Shown: positions 1-7,774 of the stretch, piece by piece
Layout: the number at the start of each line of letters is the position of its first letter
Position numbering within the stretch: the stretch's first letter is position 1
Source: a virus
Length of the DNA stretch: 20,742 nucleotides
Direction: 5' to 3' (one strand)
Virus record (IMG/VR): IMGVR_UViG_3300044993_000192
Span: 1-20,742 of that record
Position numbers and translations under genes: made by a program
Notes under the pieces: generated by a model
The model's database searches: none
Told to the model about the DNA's origin: nothing
Seen by the model: the letters and a program-made list of their open reading frames with translations, nothing else

Positions 1-569
1 TATTTGGCAAAACAAAGGAAAGAATATTTGCCAGAAACACTTGTATAAAAGAGGTATCAATAACCGAAAGCCGAGATTTTTTAGAAAAATATCATTTACA
101 AGGTTATTCACATGCTCCTATTAGATACGGATTATATTATAAAAACCAACTAGTTTCATTGATGACATTTTCTAAACCAAGAAAAGCATTAAATTCACAC
201 GGTAAAGAAGGATATGAACTAGTAAGATATGCTACTGATGGCACCTCTATCGTGGGCGGAGCTAGTAAATTACTTTCACATTTCATAAAAAATCATTGCC
301 CTAAAAAAATTACATCATATGCCGATTTGCGTTGGAGCGATGGTAAATTATATAGAACACTGGGGTTTAAACTAATCAAAACTACACAGCCTGGATATTA
401 TTATGTTGAAAACTATGAATTTCGTAGACATAGATACAATTTTACAAAACAAAAATTAATAAAAGAAGGATACAATCCAAATATTACTGAATGGGAAATA
501 ATGCAAATTAAAAATTATGACAGAATTTGGGACTGCGGAAATTTAGTATTTGAGTTAGACTTATCTTAA
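1..569 (+). CDS. Homing endonuclease C-terminal part (partial, runs off left edge)
   Basis: The frame is open from the first bases of the window (first full codon at position 3) to a TAA at 567-569, so this is the C-terminal ~188 residues of a longer protein; an internal ATG at 159 is not the real start. It aligns along its whole length with the last ~175 residues of the complete homing endonuclease at 17798-19519. Shared blocks are F..(K/E)(Y/N)HLQG, YELVR(Y/F)A, GAA/S-K-L, SYA(D/N)LRW and the ending (I/N)WDxGN. This C-terminal domain resembles a GNAT-like acetyltransferase fold often attached to phage homing nucleases; that is inference from motif pattern. The nuclease domain, if present, lies outside the window. 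The gene converges with the GIY-YIG gene, 16 bases away. Confidence 0.8.
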   Translation, partial: FGKTKERIFARNTCIKEVSITESRDFLEKYHLQGYSHAPIRYGLYYKNQLVSLMTFSKPRKALNSHGKEGYELVRYATDGTSIVGGASKLLSHFIKNHCPKKITSYADLRWSDGKLYRTLGFKLIKTTQPGYYYVENYEFRRHRYNFTKQKLIKEGYNPNITEWEIMQIKNYDRIWDCGNLVFELDLS

Positions 570-585
570 ATCAGTCAATAGTTTG

Positions 586-1398
586 TTATTTTGCTTGTTT
601 ACAGTTGTCTCCGTGCCATCGCTTATACATTCCGACGCTAACTGTTTTATTACAATGTTCGCAGGTTTTCTTTTGTTGTGAGGGGTGGGTGCCGGCTGCT
701 AATCGCGCTAAGTTAGATTCTGGCCCCATAAAGTTATGAGTTCCTGCGTCAACTCTCTTCTTATTCATATAAGGACCTAAGAAGTTATGACGACCTTCGG
801 CAATTAATTTTTTATTAAGTTTACCGTCGGCATTAGGACTCTTACCATTTTGCCAATGATGTGTGCCTTTCTTGGCATTTATAGTTGATGGGTTGTTAGT
901 AATAGAATTATGCGTTCCTCTTTCATATGCGAGTTTGGCGTTTCTGCCATCTTTGTTAGGATGATTTTTAATGAATGTCTGTTTAGCTTCTGGGTTGGTA
1001 TTCATCCAATGATTGTCACCCGAGATAGATGCTACTTTTTCAGGATATTTAGCAGTCCAGTGATTATCGCCTGATAATTTTTTTAAAGTCTCCGGATTAT
1101 GCATAGGATTGTTTTCACCGGCACCGAATCCAACAGGATTAATATTTTGATTCATACAATTAGGCTTTCCGTAATGTTCAGCCAAATATTCACCTTCTCT
1201 TTGCTTTAGTGTCTCTGGATCATCTACAAATTCTAATATTTCTCTTGTTAGAGTAGACTTATCCTTAATAGATCGGGGCCATCTACCTGAACCGATGTAT
1301 CCGTCATCTAAGTTTTCAGTGCTATGCCTGCCTATATAATATTTACCACTTGTGTGAGTGATTTTGTAAATAAAGTGTTTCATATATTTATTTATCAT
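586..1398 (-). CDS. GIY-YIG homing endonuclease with NUMOD3-type repeats
   Basis: This 270-aa protein has an N-terminal GIY-YIG nuclease domain (about residues 9-75). FIYKI and YYIGRH form the GIY-YIG strands, Arg24 is the predicted catalytic arginine, GYIGSG follows, and a glutamate in REGEYL (E68 or E70) is the predicted metal ligand. From about residue 92 it carries repeated GDNHW, GTHHW, GRHNF and GTHNF blocks, typical of NUMOD3 DNA-binding motifs. It ends with a CxxC...H...C zinc finger (CEHCNKTV to DNC). This architecture matches Seg-like free-standing homing endonucleases of T4-like phages. The start could be Met1 or Met6 (MKHF); neither has a clear Shine-Dalgarno. It lies downstream of the capsid gene, separated by a terminator, so it is probably expressed separately. 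Its target is probably a nearby conserved gene (inference). Confidence 0.88.
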   Translation of the reverse strand: MINKYMKHFIYKITHTSGKYYIGRHSTENLDDGYIGSGRWPRSIKDKSTLTREILEFVDDPETLKQREGEYLAEHYGKPNCMNQNINPVGFGAGENNPMHNPETLKKLSGDNHWTAKYPEKVASISGDNHWMNTNPEAKQTFIKNHPNKDGRNAKLAYERGTHNSITNNPSTINAKKGTHHWQNGKSPNADGKLNKKLIAEGRHNFLGPYMNKKRVDAGTHNFMGPESNLARLAAGTHPSQQKKTCEHCNKTVSVGMYKRWHGDNCKQAK

Positions 1399-1429
1399 AG
1401 TCCGCTGCGTTTATTAATAATAACCATAA

Positions 1430-1457
1430 GAAAAGGGGACATTTCTGCCCCCTTTTC
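1430..1457 (-). terminator. Rho-independent terminator after the capsid gene
   Basis: A perfect 9-bp stem, GAAAAGGGG / CCCCTTTTC, encloses a 10-base loop. On the minus strand the second arm runs into TTTTCTTA, and the hairpin sits 37 bases past the gp23 stop, as expected for ending a very highly expressed capsid transcript. On the plus strand the stem is followed by CCATTTTTG, so it may also work in the other direction. Confidence 0.75.
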
Positions 1458-1494
1458 CATTTTTGCTTGTTTTAACAAGTATTTTGTGATACAG

Positions 1495-2691
1495 TTACTG
1501 GAACGATAGATTCTGTACTGCAATTTCTCCGACGTAGTCAGCGGCATTCCCAAACGATGAGGCCGTGTTGGTAAGCTCTACATACCCGTATCTTGTCATG
1601 AAGCTTGTTACTGGCTCAAAAGTCTGAGGATCAATAACAACTCCAGCACTCATTAGCGGAATGTATGGGCAATAGAACGCAGCCGCATCAGTTTCAGTTG
1701 AGCCCTTATAACCAACCAGTACTGGCTGAGTATCAGAAGCATAAGTGTTTACGAACACACGCATTGCACCGTTTAAAGTACCAACAAACTTGGTATTTGT
1801 TGGTGCTTCAAAAGTTCCTTCAGTGGTTCTTGCAAACGCTGAAGTGGTAGCTGACTGTAGAACAGTCAAGGCTGCCGGAGATACAACCGCCCAGTTACCT
1901 GCACCGCGACGTGTACGCTGAGCAATTAAGTTTGCAACTCTATTGATTAGAACAGCCAAAGCAGCATGTTCATCACCAACGAAAGTAGCAGTACCAGAAA
2001 CAGTTGCTTGGTTATATGTGAACTCAGTTGAAGCTAGCGTTGATAGTGATAACAGGATTTCCTGGTCAATTTCAGCGGTGATTTCCTGGGCCAAAGCAGC
2101 CGTAATTTCTGCTTCGATATCAATACCATGCTGAGCCTGAGCATCCTGTGCAGCTTCAAAAGTCCAACGTGCCTGTAGCTTACGAGTCTTGGCTTCAACA
2201 GATTGACGTAGAACCTGGATTGAAAGTTGCTTGCCAGGATTCCCTTCAAGTGAAGCTGTTGCAGCACCCGTATAGCTATCGGCTGTGTTGACACCAAATG
2301 GTGTACGTGAATATGCCTGAGCAATCTTGAATGGTGATAGTGCTTCTTCACCTGCTACAACACTAGTGTTTGCACTTGAGTTGTCGATCAAACTGTTAGC
2401 ATAACGAACTCTTAGAGTGAGGATCTGACCTACCGGGCCAGTCATCGGCTGCACACCTACTAGTTCGTTAGCAATGACTGTAGGCATAACACGACGAATA
2501 ACCGGAAGAATAACTCTTTGTAAAGTTGCAATATTTCCGGAAGTAGTTGTACCTGAGGCAGATTCCTTAAGAAGTTGCTTTCTGGTATTTTCTAACACGA
2601 CACTCATGGTCTTACGACGGTTGCCGGTTAAGCCTTCAAGCAGGGCTTCTTTAGTTTCTCCCCAGCGGCTTTCTGTAAGTAGTTTTGACAT
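1495..2691 (-). CDS. 23: Major capsid protein, T4 gp23-like
   Basis: This is the main shell protein of the T4-like head. Family features include the N-terminal stretch LLTESRWGETKEALLEGLTG, the block ILPVIRRVMPTVIANELVGV, QPMTGPVG, the (R/K)YANS segment and the C-terminal FEPVTSFMTRYGYVELTN. At 398 aa it is clearly shorter than T4 gp23 (521 aa), as in divergent T4-like groups. gp21-type proteases cut after (L/I)-X-E; LKE at residues 41-43, just before SASGTTTSG, is a plausible maturation site (inference). AGGAG nine bases before the ATG is a strong ribosome site. It is the last gene of the head operon after gp22 and is followed by a terminator. Codon use is more GC-rich than that of its neighbours, consistent with high expression. 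Confidence 0.95.
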   Translation of the reverse strand: MSKLLTESRWGETKEALLEGLTGNRRKTMSVVLENTRKQLLKESASGTTTSGNIATLQRVILPVIRRVMPTVIANELVGVQPMTGPVGQILTLRVRYANSLIDNSSANTSVVAGEEALSPFKIAQAYSRTPFGVNTADSYTGAATASLEGNPGKQLSIQVLRQSVEAKTRKLQARWTFEAAQDAQAQHGIDIEAEITAALAQEITAEIDQEILLSLSTLASTEFTYNQATVSGTATFVGDEHAALAVLINRVANLIAQRTRRGAGNWAVVSPAALTVLQSATTSAFARTTEGTFEAPTNTKFVGTLNGAMRVFVNTYASDTQPVLVGYKGSTETDAAAFYCPYIPLMSAGVVIDPQTFEPVTSFMTRYGYVELTNTASSFGNAADYVGEIAVQNLSFQ

Positions 2692-2721
2692 ATTATTTTT
2701 CTCCTAAAAAATGTCTTTTCA

Positions 2722-3831
2722 TTATAGCCCTGCCAAACGCTTAATTTCAATAACGTTGTCTCTATCTACAACGTCTTCTTGAACAATCGTCTTTTTGGCA
2801 GTTTTATCTCCAGTTGCCTCAACAATGATGGATTTTGCAGATGACTTAGTTACTGCACCTTCTCCCTTAACACTGTTGAGAACCGCTGGTAGATATTTTT
2901 CAAACGCAATGTGCAAACGAGGTGTTTGCACATTTTCAAGTAAGGTCTTCATTACCTCTTTCTTTTCCTCATTAAGAGGAGCTAATAGCTTAGCCATTAT
3001 TCTCTCTCTTTCTGCGGTTTCTTTGATAATTCTGACCTCACGTTCCTTTGATTCAGCTAGCTTGATTGCCTTTTCGGCTTTTTCTTTTGCTTCCTGGATC
3101 AAACGATCTTTTTCTTCAAGTTGCTGCAATAGCTTGCGAGTTTCGGCTTTTTCATTTAAATATGTTACTGAAAACTCACTTGCGAATGCTTCAAACAATT
3201 TACGACCGAAATTGTTTTCCTTAGCAACTTGAATATCTTCTTTAAGCTGGTTTAGTTCAAATTTAAGTTGTTTTTCAACTAAGGACTTGACTTTCTTTGC
3301 ATTTTCAGAAATAAATTTCTTTTTAAGTTTTTCAATTTCTTTACGTCCTTCACTTACCAACTTAACTTTGGCTTCAACCACAGCCTTTTTATCTTGTGCA
3401 AATTCTGTGATTTCTTTAGCCAAAGAATGTATAATGAATTTTTCCAGCTTTTTCTGATTTTCTAATTGTAACTTGCGATCATTGCGTAGTTCTGTGATTT
3501 CTTCGGCAAGTTTAGTTACCATGAAATCATTGAACTTAGACATATTTTCGCGCAATTTTACTTGTGCCTTTGCTCTTTCTTCATTCATGGCTGAAATTTC
3601 TCGGTGAAATTCTTCAATTTCTTCACGAAGATTTTCAGTCATCATCTTGTCCAGAGCTTCAACCATAATAGTTCTATCATGTTCATAACGTTGCGCAAAT
3701 TCTTCACGCAACTCGGCACGAATTTGTTCACGAGCCTCAATTAATTTGGACTCCCAGGCTTCATTAATTTGCTGCCCGATATCCTCGTTAATGAGACCGC
3801 TTTCTAATAATGGTTTTACTACGTCTAACAT
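2722..3831 (-). CDS. 22: Prohead core scaffolding protein, T4 gp22-like
   Basis: This 369-aa protein is almost wholly charged alpha-helix and coiled coil (Lys/Glu-rich from about residue 30 to 300). That is the composition of the T4 gp22 internal scaffold, which fills the prohead and is later digested by gp21. The N-terminus (LLESGLINEDIGQQINEAWE) matches the start typical of marine T4-like gp22 proteins. It is longer than T4 gp22 (about 270 aa). AAGGAA eight bases before the ATG supports the start. It lies between gp21 (15 bases upstream) and gp23 (30 bases downstream), the invariant T4 order 21-22-23. Identification rests on composition plus position; little else is conserved in this family. 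Confidence 0.92.
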   Translation of the reverse strand: MLDVVKPLLESGLINEDIGQQINEAWESKLIEAREQIRAELREEFAQRYEHDRTIMVEALDKMMTENLREEIEEFHREISAMNEERAKAQVKLRENMSKFNDFMVTKLAEEITELRNDRKLQLENQKKLEKFIIHSLAKEITEFAQDKKAVVEAKVKLVSEGRKEIEKLKKKFISENAKKVKSLVEKQLKFELNQLKEDIQVAKENNFGRKLFEAFASEFSVTYLNEKAETRKLLQQLEEKDRLIQEAKEKAEKAIKLAESKEREVRIIKETAERERIMAKLLAPLNEEKKEVMKTLLENVQTPRLHIAFEKYLPAVLNSVKGEGAVTKSSAKSIIVEATGDKTAKKTIVQEDVVDRDNVIEIKRLAGL

Positions 3832-3846
3832 TATTGTGATTCCTTT

Positions 3847-4497
3847 TTATATTCTTAGTTCTCGGATAAGGCGTTTTACTTCCTCACCCAGGAATCTTTG
3901 TACTCTAGAGTTTCCTTGCACTTCTTTTGCAATTTCTAAGACTTTATGACCATACTTCATATTCATAAGACTTTCATAAATTGCCTTAGGATACGCATTA
4001 GGAGCGCTTGGCTGTGCTACGATATCAATAGTGATAATTTCAAAATCACTAACGGTACCATCATAGTCGTTTACGTTGCCCGATCCACGACTTGATACTC
4101 CCAATTTTACTCCTGACTCAAGCATAGTGGTTACTAACTGACCCATTGGAGTAGGAAGTATTTGTAATTTACCTACACCGTTAGACCCCTCCATACCCAT
4201 TTTAACAATACAGTGGCTCACACGGTCTAGATTAATTTTTAGGTCATCTGGATGATCTACTTCGCCGCAAATAGATATACCTTTTTCTAATTGCTCGTTA
4301 ATAGTATTAACCGCTCTTTGAATTTCCTTTACTGGGTATATTCTTTCATTTGCGTTGCGAATATCTCCTTGAATAAAAATCCCTTCCATGTATAGCTTTT
4401 TTGCTTTATTGCCAAAGCTATCTGTTCCTTCTTCCAAAGTAACTTTGGATTTAGCAGCTACTGGATTTAAATATTCCTGTAATATCATTCTTGACAT
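3847..4497 (-). CDS. 21: Prohead core protease, T4 gp21-like
   Basis: This is the serine protease that matures the prohead by cutting scaffold and capsid proteins. The 216-aa sequence has the expected blocks: YMEGIFIQGDIRNANERIYP (residues 36-55), GEVDHPDDLKINLDRVSH with the presumed catalytic His82, and LGVSSRGSG with the presumed catalytic serine at 135 or 136. The downstream DIVAQPSAPNA block is also typical. The length matches T4 gp21 (212 aa). AAGGAAAG six bases before the ATG supports the start; that site lies in a small palindrome, CCTTTT/AAAAGG. The next gene, gp22, starts 15 bases after the stop, so the two are co-transcribed and probably translationally coupled. Confidence 0.94.
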   Translation of the reverse strand: MSRMILQEYLNPVAAKSKVTLEEGTDSFGNKAKKLYMEGIFIQGDIRNANERIYPVKEIQRAVNTINEQLEKGISICGEVDHPDDLKINLDRVSHCIVKMGMEGSNGVGKLQILPTPMGQLVTTMLESGVKLGVSSRGSGNVNDYDGTVSDFEIITIDIVAQPSAPNAYPKAIYESLMNMKYGHKVLEIAKEVQGNSRVQRFLGEEVKRLIRELRI

Positions 4498-4685
4498 AAT
4501 CTTTCCTTTTTAAAAGGCAGATATTTACTTGAGTTTGATAAGTTTTTATTTAAAATTTTTTCTTTGCTGCTCCATAATACTGTAAGTGGAGTTTTGTCTC
4601 CACTTACAGTATAGTAATGTAGTTTTTCTACATGTGACAATTTGGATTTACTTGATACCAAATTATCTCTGAGATACAAAGCCAT
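4485..4685 (-). CDS. Doubtful small ORF between gp67-like gene and gp21
   Basis: This 66-codon frame occupies the 203-base gap between the core protein gene and gp21 and overlaps the gp21 start by 13 bases. Its ATG is preceded only by a weak GAGAGA immediately upstream. Its middle is formed by a perfect 15-bp inverted repeat, so a noncoding role is at least as likely. In T4 a second core gene, 68, lies at this place, but I see no resemblance to gp68. Confidence 0.25.
   Translation of the reverse strand: MALYLRDNLVSSKSKLSHVEKLHYYTVSGDKTPLTVLWSSKEKILNKNLSNSSKYLPFKKERLCQE
4577..4612 (-). promoter_or_regulatory. Perfect 15-bp RNA hairpin between core-protein gene and gp21
   Basis: ATACTGTAAGTGGAG and its exact complement flank a 6-base loop. 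On the minus-strand transcript it sits 80-120 bases before the gp21 start. It lacks a following U-run, so it is more likely an RNA processing, stability or translation-control element than a terminator. This role is inferred. Confidence 0.6.
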
Positions 4686-4700
4686 TTCTCTCAGTTATCC

Positions 4701-5618
4701 TTACTTCTTAGCCCTAACCACTCTTGCCTTGCGAGATTCTGCTATCGGGCTCTTTGAATTTACACCACTATCAGAGTGCTTTGGTTTAGGAACTGCTGTT
4801 AGTGATGCTTTCTTGTGTCCTGGCGCATTTTTAAACTGTCCTGCTCCTGGAACTTCTTTCTGTCCCTTTGTATAAAAGTTATTTGGGCTCTTTGGTCCGT
4901 TCGGAACAGGTTCAGAATCTCCAGCAAATTTAACTGCACCAGAATTCATTCCTCTCTTGCCCGAATCAGCTGGAACAGGACTTCTTTTATTGCTTCCATT
5001 ATCACCTGGGGTTACTGAAACTTTTTGAAGTTGTACTGCTTCCATAACTTCATCAGTATCTTCATCTTTTTCATCTTTTTCATCTTCTTCATCATCTAGA
5101 TCCATGTCTTCTTCATCATCTAGATCCATGTCTTCTTCATCATCTAGATCCATGTCTTCTTCATCATCTAGATCCATGTCTTCTTCATCATCTAGATCCA
5201 TGTCTTCTTCATCATCATCTTTTTCTTTTGTGATTCGGTCAAATTCAGCAATTAACTCGTCTAATTTGTCCTCAATTCTGATTAGTGTTTCTTCCTGTTC
5301 ATCAGTGTCATCAAGACTTTCCGATTCGTCATCATCAATGCCGCCAAATTCATAGTCCATATCACTATCATCTAGGTCGTCATCTGTTTCTGTGTCAAAA
5401 TCATCATCATCGTCGTCTTCCATCATGCCGGATTCTTCAGCATTAATTTCATCAAGAAGATCACCTACTTTACCGCCCATTTCTTCTTCTTCAGACATAA
5501 TGGATTCATAAATTTCTCTTGACTTTTCTACAACAATTTGATGGAATAATTCTCTTGCCTTTTCGATTTCTTCATTGATGACATAATTCATCAACTTTTC
5601 ATATTTTCTACTATCCAT
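4701..5618 (-). CDS. 67: Acidic prohead core protein, T4 gp67-like
   Basis: The N-terminal ~60 residues (EEIEKARELFHQIVVEKSREIYESIM) form a basic/hydrophobic helix like that of T4 gp67 (AARKLFAEAM...). An extremely acidic stretch follows, as in T4 gp67. The protein is 305 aa against 80 in T4. The extra length comes from Asp/Glu runs (about residues 67-190), including five exact tandem copies of EEDMDLDD, and a basic Ser/Pro/Lys-rich tail (about 200-305) ending in ARVVRAKK. The role would be that of an internal head-core protein assembled with gp22 and processed by gp21. AGGAG ten bases before the ATG is a good ribosome site, and a late-type promoter lies upstream. Its place between portal and protease matches T4. 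The symbol rests on the N-terminus plus synteny. Confidence 0.8.
   Translation of the reverse strand: MDSRKYEKLMNYVINEEIEKARELFHQIVVEKSREIYESIMSEEEEMGGKVGDLLDEINAEESGMMEDDDDDDFDTETDDDLDDSDMDYEFGGIDDDESESLDDTDEQEETLIRIEDKLDELIAEFDRITKEKDDDEEDMDLDDEEDMDLDDEEDMDLDDEEDMDLDDEEDMDLDDEEDEKDEKDEDTDEVMEAVQLQKVSVTPGDNGSNKRSPVPADSGKRGMNSGAVKFAGDSEPVPNGPKSPNNFYTKGQKEVPGAGQFKNAPGHKKASLTAVPKPKHSDSGVNSKSPIAESRKARVVRAKK
5083..5202. repeat. Five exact 24-bp tandem repeats coding EEDMDLDD
   Basis: Five back-to-back identical 24-bp units, plus a partial sixth to about 5216, lie in frame in the acidic core protein gene. Identity includes third codon positions, which indicates recent slippage or unequal recombination. 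There are no spacers, so this is not a CRISPR array. Confidence 0.95.
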
Positions 5619-5655
5619 AAAATATTATCTCCTGAAATTAATGGCTTTGTATACA

Positions 5656-5667
5656 ACTATACTTATG
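5656..5667 (-). promoter_or_regulatory. Probable late promoter for the gp67-like gene
   Basis: On the minus strand the sequence reads CATAAGTATAGT, one mismatch in the core from the CATAAATA motif found elsewhere in the window. It lies about 40 bases upstream of the gp67-like ATG. Confidence 0.45.
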
Positions 5668-5716
5668 CAATAAATAGGAAATATACTGATTATAGGCTAT
5701 TTTTTTGAAATTTTAT

Positions 5717-5953
5717 TTAAAATCCTGGCATTACGCTGCCTGATTGATCTGTTTTAGGACCATATTGAAGCCGAACTTGTTCTAAATATTTTTTTTGTTC
5801 ATATTGTCTAACATCTAACATTCTACGTAATTTTCGTATTTGCTTTAAACTAAGTTTAGTCTTTCTGGATGATCTATAAATAGGTTTACTGTTGTCGGAA
5901 TTAACGTCTTGTAAACCTTGTATAGGGGGAGCAAATACCTCATTCAACAGCAT
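5717..5953 (-). CDS. Small conserved protein between portal and core genes
   Basis: This 78-aa basic protein starts MLLNEVFAPP and has a central helix rich in Lys/Arg (KLSLKQIRKLRRMLDVRQYEQKKYLEQVRLQYG). Proteins with this pattern, LSLKQIxKLRxM...YG, sit between gp20 and the core genes in many marine T4-like phages; their function is not known to me. By position it may be a head-core or portal-associated protein, perhaps a counterpart of a small core protein, but I see no direct similarity to T4 gp67 or gp68. It has a ribosome site (AGGA seven bases before the ATG) and its own late promoter, which overlaps the gp20 stop codon. Confidence 0.8.
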   Translation of the reverse strand: MLLNEVFAPPIQGLQDVNSDNSKPIYRSSRKTKLSLKQIRKLRRMLDVRQYEQKKYLEQVRLQYGPKTDQSGSVMPGF

Positions 5954-5973
5954 AATAAAATCCTATATTTTTT

Positions 5974-5985
5974 ATAGTATTTATG
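5974..5985 (-). promoter_or_regulatory. Late promoter CATAAATACTAT
   Basis: On the minus strand the 12-mer CATAAATACTAT, followed by an AT-rich stretch, lies about 20 bases upstream of the 78-aa gene's ATG. The T4 late promoter is TATAAATA, typically followed by CTAT. The same 12-mer recurs at 12172-12183 upstream of the gp26-like gene. It overlaps the portal stop codon. Confidence 0.7.
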
Positions 5986-7741
5986 CCGGCGGTTCTGCAC
6001 CTGGTTCAGTAGTTGGAGCGTTGGATACCGGTCCAGATACTTCCATATCTCCTACTTCTTCTCCGGTCTCTATATTACTAATCTCGGACGATAAGTCCAT
6101 ATCAGCTTGGAAGTCGCCCGGGGAAACCCCGACATTTCTCATATCACTTCCTGTGGGTTCATATTGTATATTTTCTTTATTTTCTTCCATCCAAAGTTTT
6201 TCATTACGTTTGATTTCTTCTTCAGTAAGACCTAAGAATCTTTCCATAGCAAAACGCTTAGAAATATAAGGATATGATTCCATAGTAGAGAATGTTCCAA
6301 CCCTTGCATTATCAAGCTCACTTTGACGATATGCAGCAAAATTTTGAGGAGGATTAAATGTTAATTGAAATAAATTTGTATCAATATTAAAACCCCTAAA
6401 ACGTAAGAATAACTTAAATTCTTCGTCAAGAGTCATAGCCATATAATTCTGTAATCTTTCACAATATTGATTAAAACGAAATTCTTGTATCATAGCCGTT
6501 CCTACTCTGCCATCACTTAGTGGAGTAGTAGAATCATCTGGGCCTGTCGGTAAATAACTTGATGGAACTCTTAAGCCTCTTGCCAGTTTATTATTGAAGT
6601 ATTTCAAGTCATCAATTTCTCCTAAATTCTGACCTCCCGGTAAAACTTCAATACTTGAACCTCTTCCGTCAGCTGTTACAGGAAAGAAATAATCTTCATT
6701 TGTTGACATCGGATTATATGTAGCATCAACTATTGATTGCCCGCCGTACACACTAGGAATCCTTCGTTGATGAATTTCATTCTTTACTCTTTCCACAAAT
6801 GCCATAGCTAAGTGGCTTGGCATATTACCAACATCAATTTTAAATAATCTTCTTTCAGGCGCTCTTTGGATACGATAAATTAAAATGGCATCTTCAAGTA
6901 ATTCTTTTTGTTTATAAACCTTAAATACATTTTCCAAAATGCTTTGTCCGAAAGGCCAAAATCTGTCTAAACCTTCAGTCAATGATAAGTGGACAACGTG
7001 TTTAGCATCAATTGCCATTTCAGTTTGCCCAAGGGTAAATCTAGATCCAGATTGTGCTGAATTAGGCATGGTAGGAACCGTATACGGTGCTCCTGTTCCC
7101 CCGCCCGTGCCGCCATATCCAGTAGCCGGATTTACAGCAAAATCTGTGCTATTTTTGGGTGCTACAGTTAGATTTTCTAAATTTATATTAATATCCTTGA
7201 TAATATACTGTTCTGGCTTTTTACCTTCACTTTCGTTTACAATTACTTTGATGACTTTAGTCATATCGACCCAATATAATTTAAAATTTTGCGGGTCTCT
7301 TATAAAAACTTGGTCGCCATACTTAATAGTATTTCTAAATATTTTAAATATTCTAACATCTAATTCATTAAGTTTACACCATTGCTGTAATTGCTTAGTT
7401 AAAATTTCTACTTCGTGTTGTGTAGGGTCTTCCTTAAACTCAATATTGAATGGTGTTTTATTGTGCTTGTTTTTTTGGGTAGAAAATTCAGCAATAATAT
7501 CCAAACAAGCATTAATTTCAGCATCTAAATCCATGATTTCATATTGGTTATAGCGTTCAATTCTATTAGGATGACCTGTATATACTTCAGGTAATTGGTT
7601 CATGTAATTTCTATAACCAAAACTATTTAAATTTGTTCTTATATCGTTATTTCCCGAATTCCATGAACCTGAATTGCTATTAAAACCTGATATAGGACTG
7701 GATACACCCGACTTATTTAAAAACTTCTTTTTGTAGCTCAT
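5981..7741 (-). CDS. 20: Portal vertex protein, T4 gp20-like
   Basis: The portal is the dodecameric ring at the head vertex that starts head assembly and passes DNA. The 586-aa protein has the typical gp20 blocks: YNQYEIMDLDAEINACLDI near residue 70, FRNTIKYGDQVF, YWVDMTKVIKV, and DAILIYRIQRAPERRLF near residue 285. Further blocks are KNEIHQRRIP, STNEDYFFPV, GQNLGEIDDLKYF, and LRVPSSYLPTG near 400. It is somewhat longer than T4 gp20 (524 aa) because of a Ser/Asn/Gly-rich N-terminus, a Gly-rich insert around residues 205-225 and a Pro/Glu-rich tail. No strong Shine-Dalgarno precedes the ATG; an AATAAATAATT stretch lies there instead. It follows the tape-measure gene by 33 bases and heads the head-gene series. 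Confidence 0.95.
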   Translation of the reverse strand: MSYKKKFLNKSGVSSPISGFNSNSGSWNSGNNDIRTNLNSFGYRNYMNQLPEVYTGHPNRIERYNQYEIMDLDAEINACLDIIAEFSTQKNKHNKTPFNIEFKEDPTQHEVEILTKQLQQWCKLNELDVRIFKIFRNTIKYGDQVFIRDPQNFKLYWVDMTKVIKVIVNESEGKKPEQYIIKDININLENLTVAPKNSTDFAVNPATGYGGTGGGTGAPYTVPTMPNSAQSGSRFTLGQTEMAIDAKHVVHLSLTEGLDRFWPFGQSILENVFKVYKQKELLEDAILIYRIQRAPERRLFKIDVGNMPSHLAMAFVERVKNEIHQRRIPSVYGGQSIVDATYNPMSTNEDYFFPVTADGRGSSIEVLPGGQNLGEIDDLKYFNNKLARGLRVPSSYLPTGPDDSTTPLSDGRVGTAMIQEFRFNQYCERLQNYMAMTLDEEFKLFLRFRGFNIDTNLFQLTFNPPQNFAAYRQSELDNARVGTFSTMESYPYISKRFAMERFLGLTEEEIKRNEKLWMEENKENIQYEPTGSDMRNVGVSPGDFQADMDLSSEISNIETGEEVGDMEVSGPVSNAPTTEPGAEPPA

Positions 7742-7774
7742 AACAATTATTTATTACTTAATTAAATATATTTT

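Noticed and set aside
5083-5216. Possible CRISPR array
   Set aside because: The repeats are contiguous without spacers and code an acidic peptide in frame.
5875-5882. Exact TATAAATA on the plus strand inside the 78-aa gene
   Set aside because: It is antisense to the gene, codes ordinary PIYRS residues on the other strand, and no plus-strand gene follows within reach.
6939-7553. 204-codon plus-strand frame
   Set aside because: It lies wholly inside the portal gene on the opposite strand; the portal reading is certain and this one has no family features.
7747-7760. AATAAATA-like late promoter just before the portal gene
   Set aside because: Transcription would start at about the ATG itself, leaving no leader, so it is unlikely to serve gp20.
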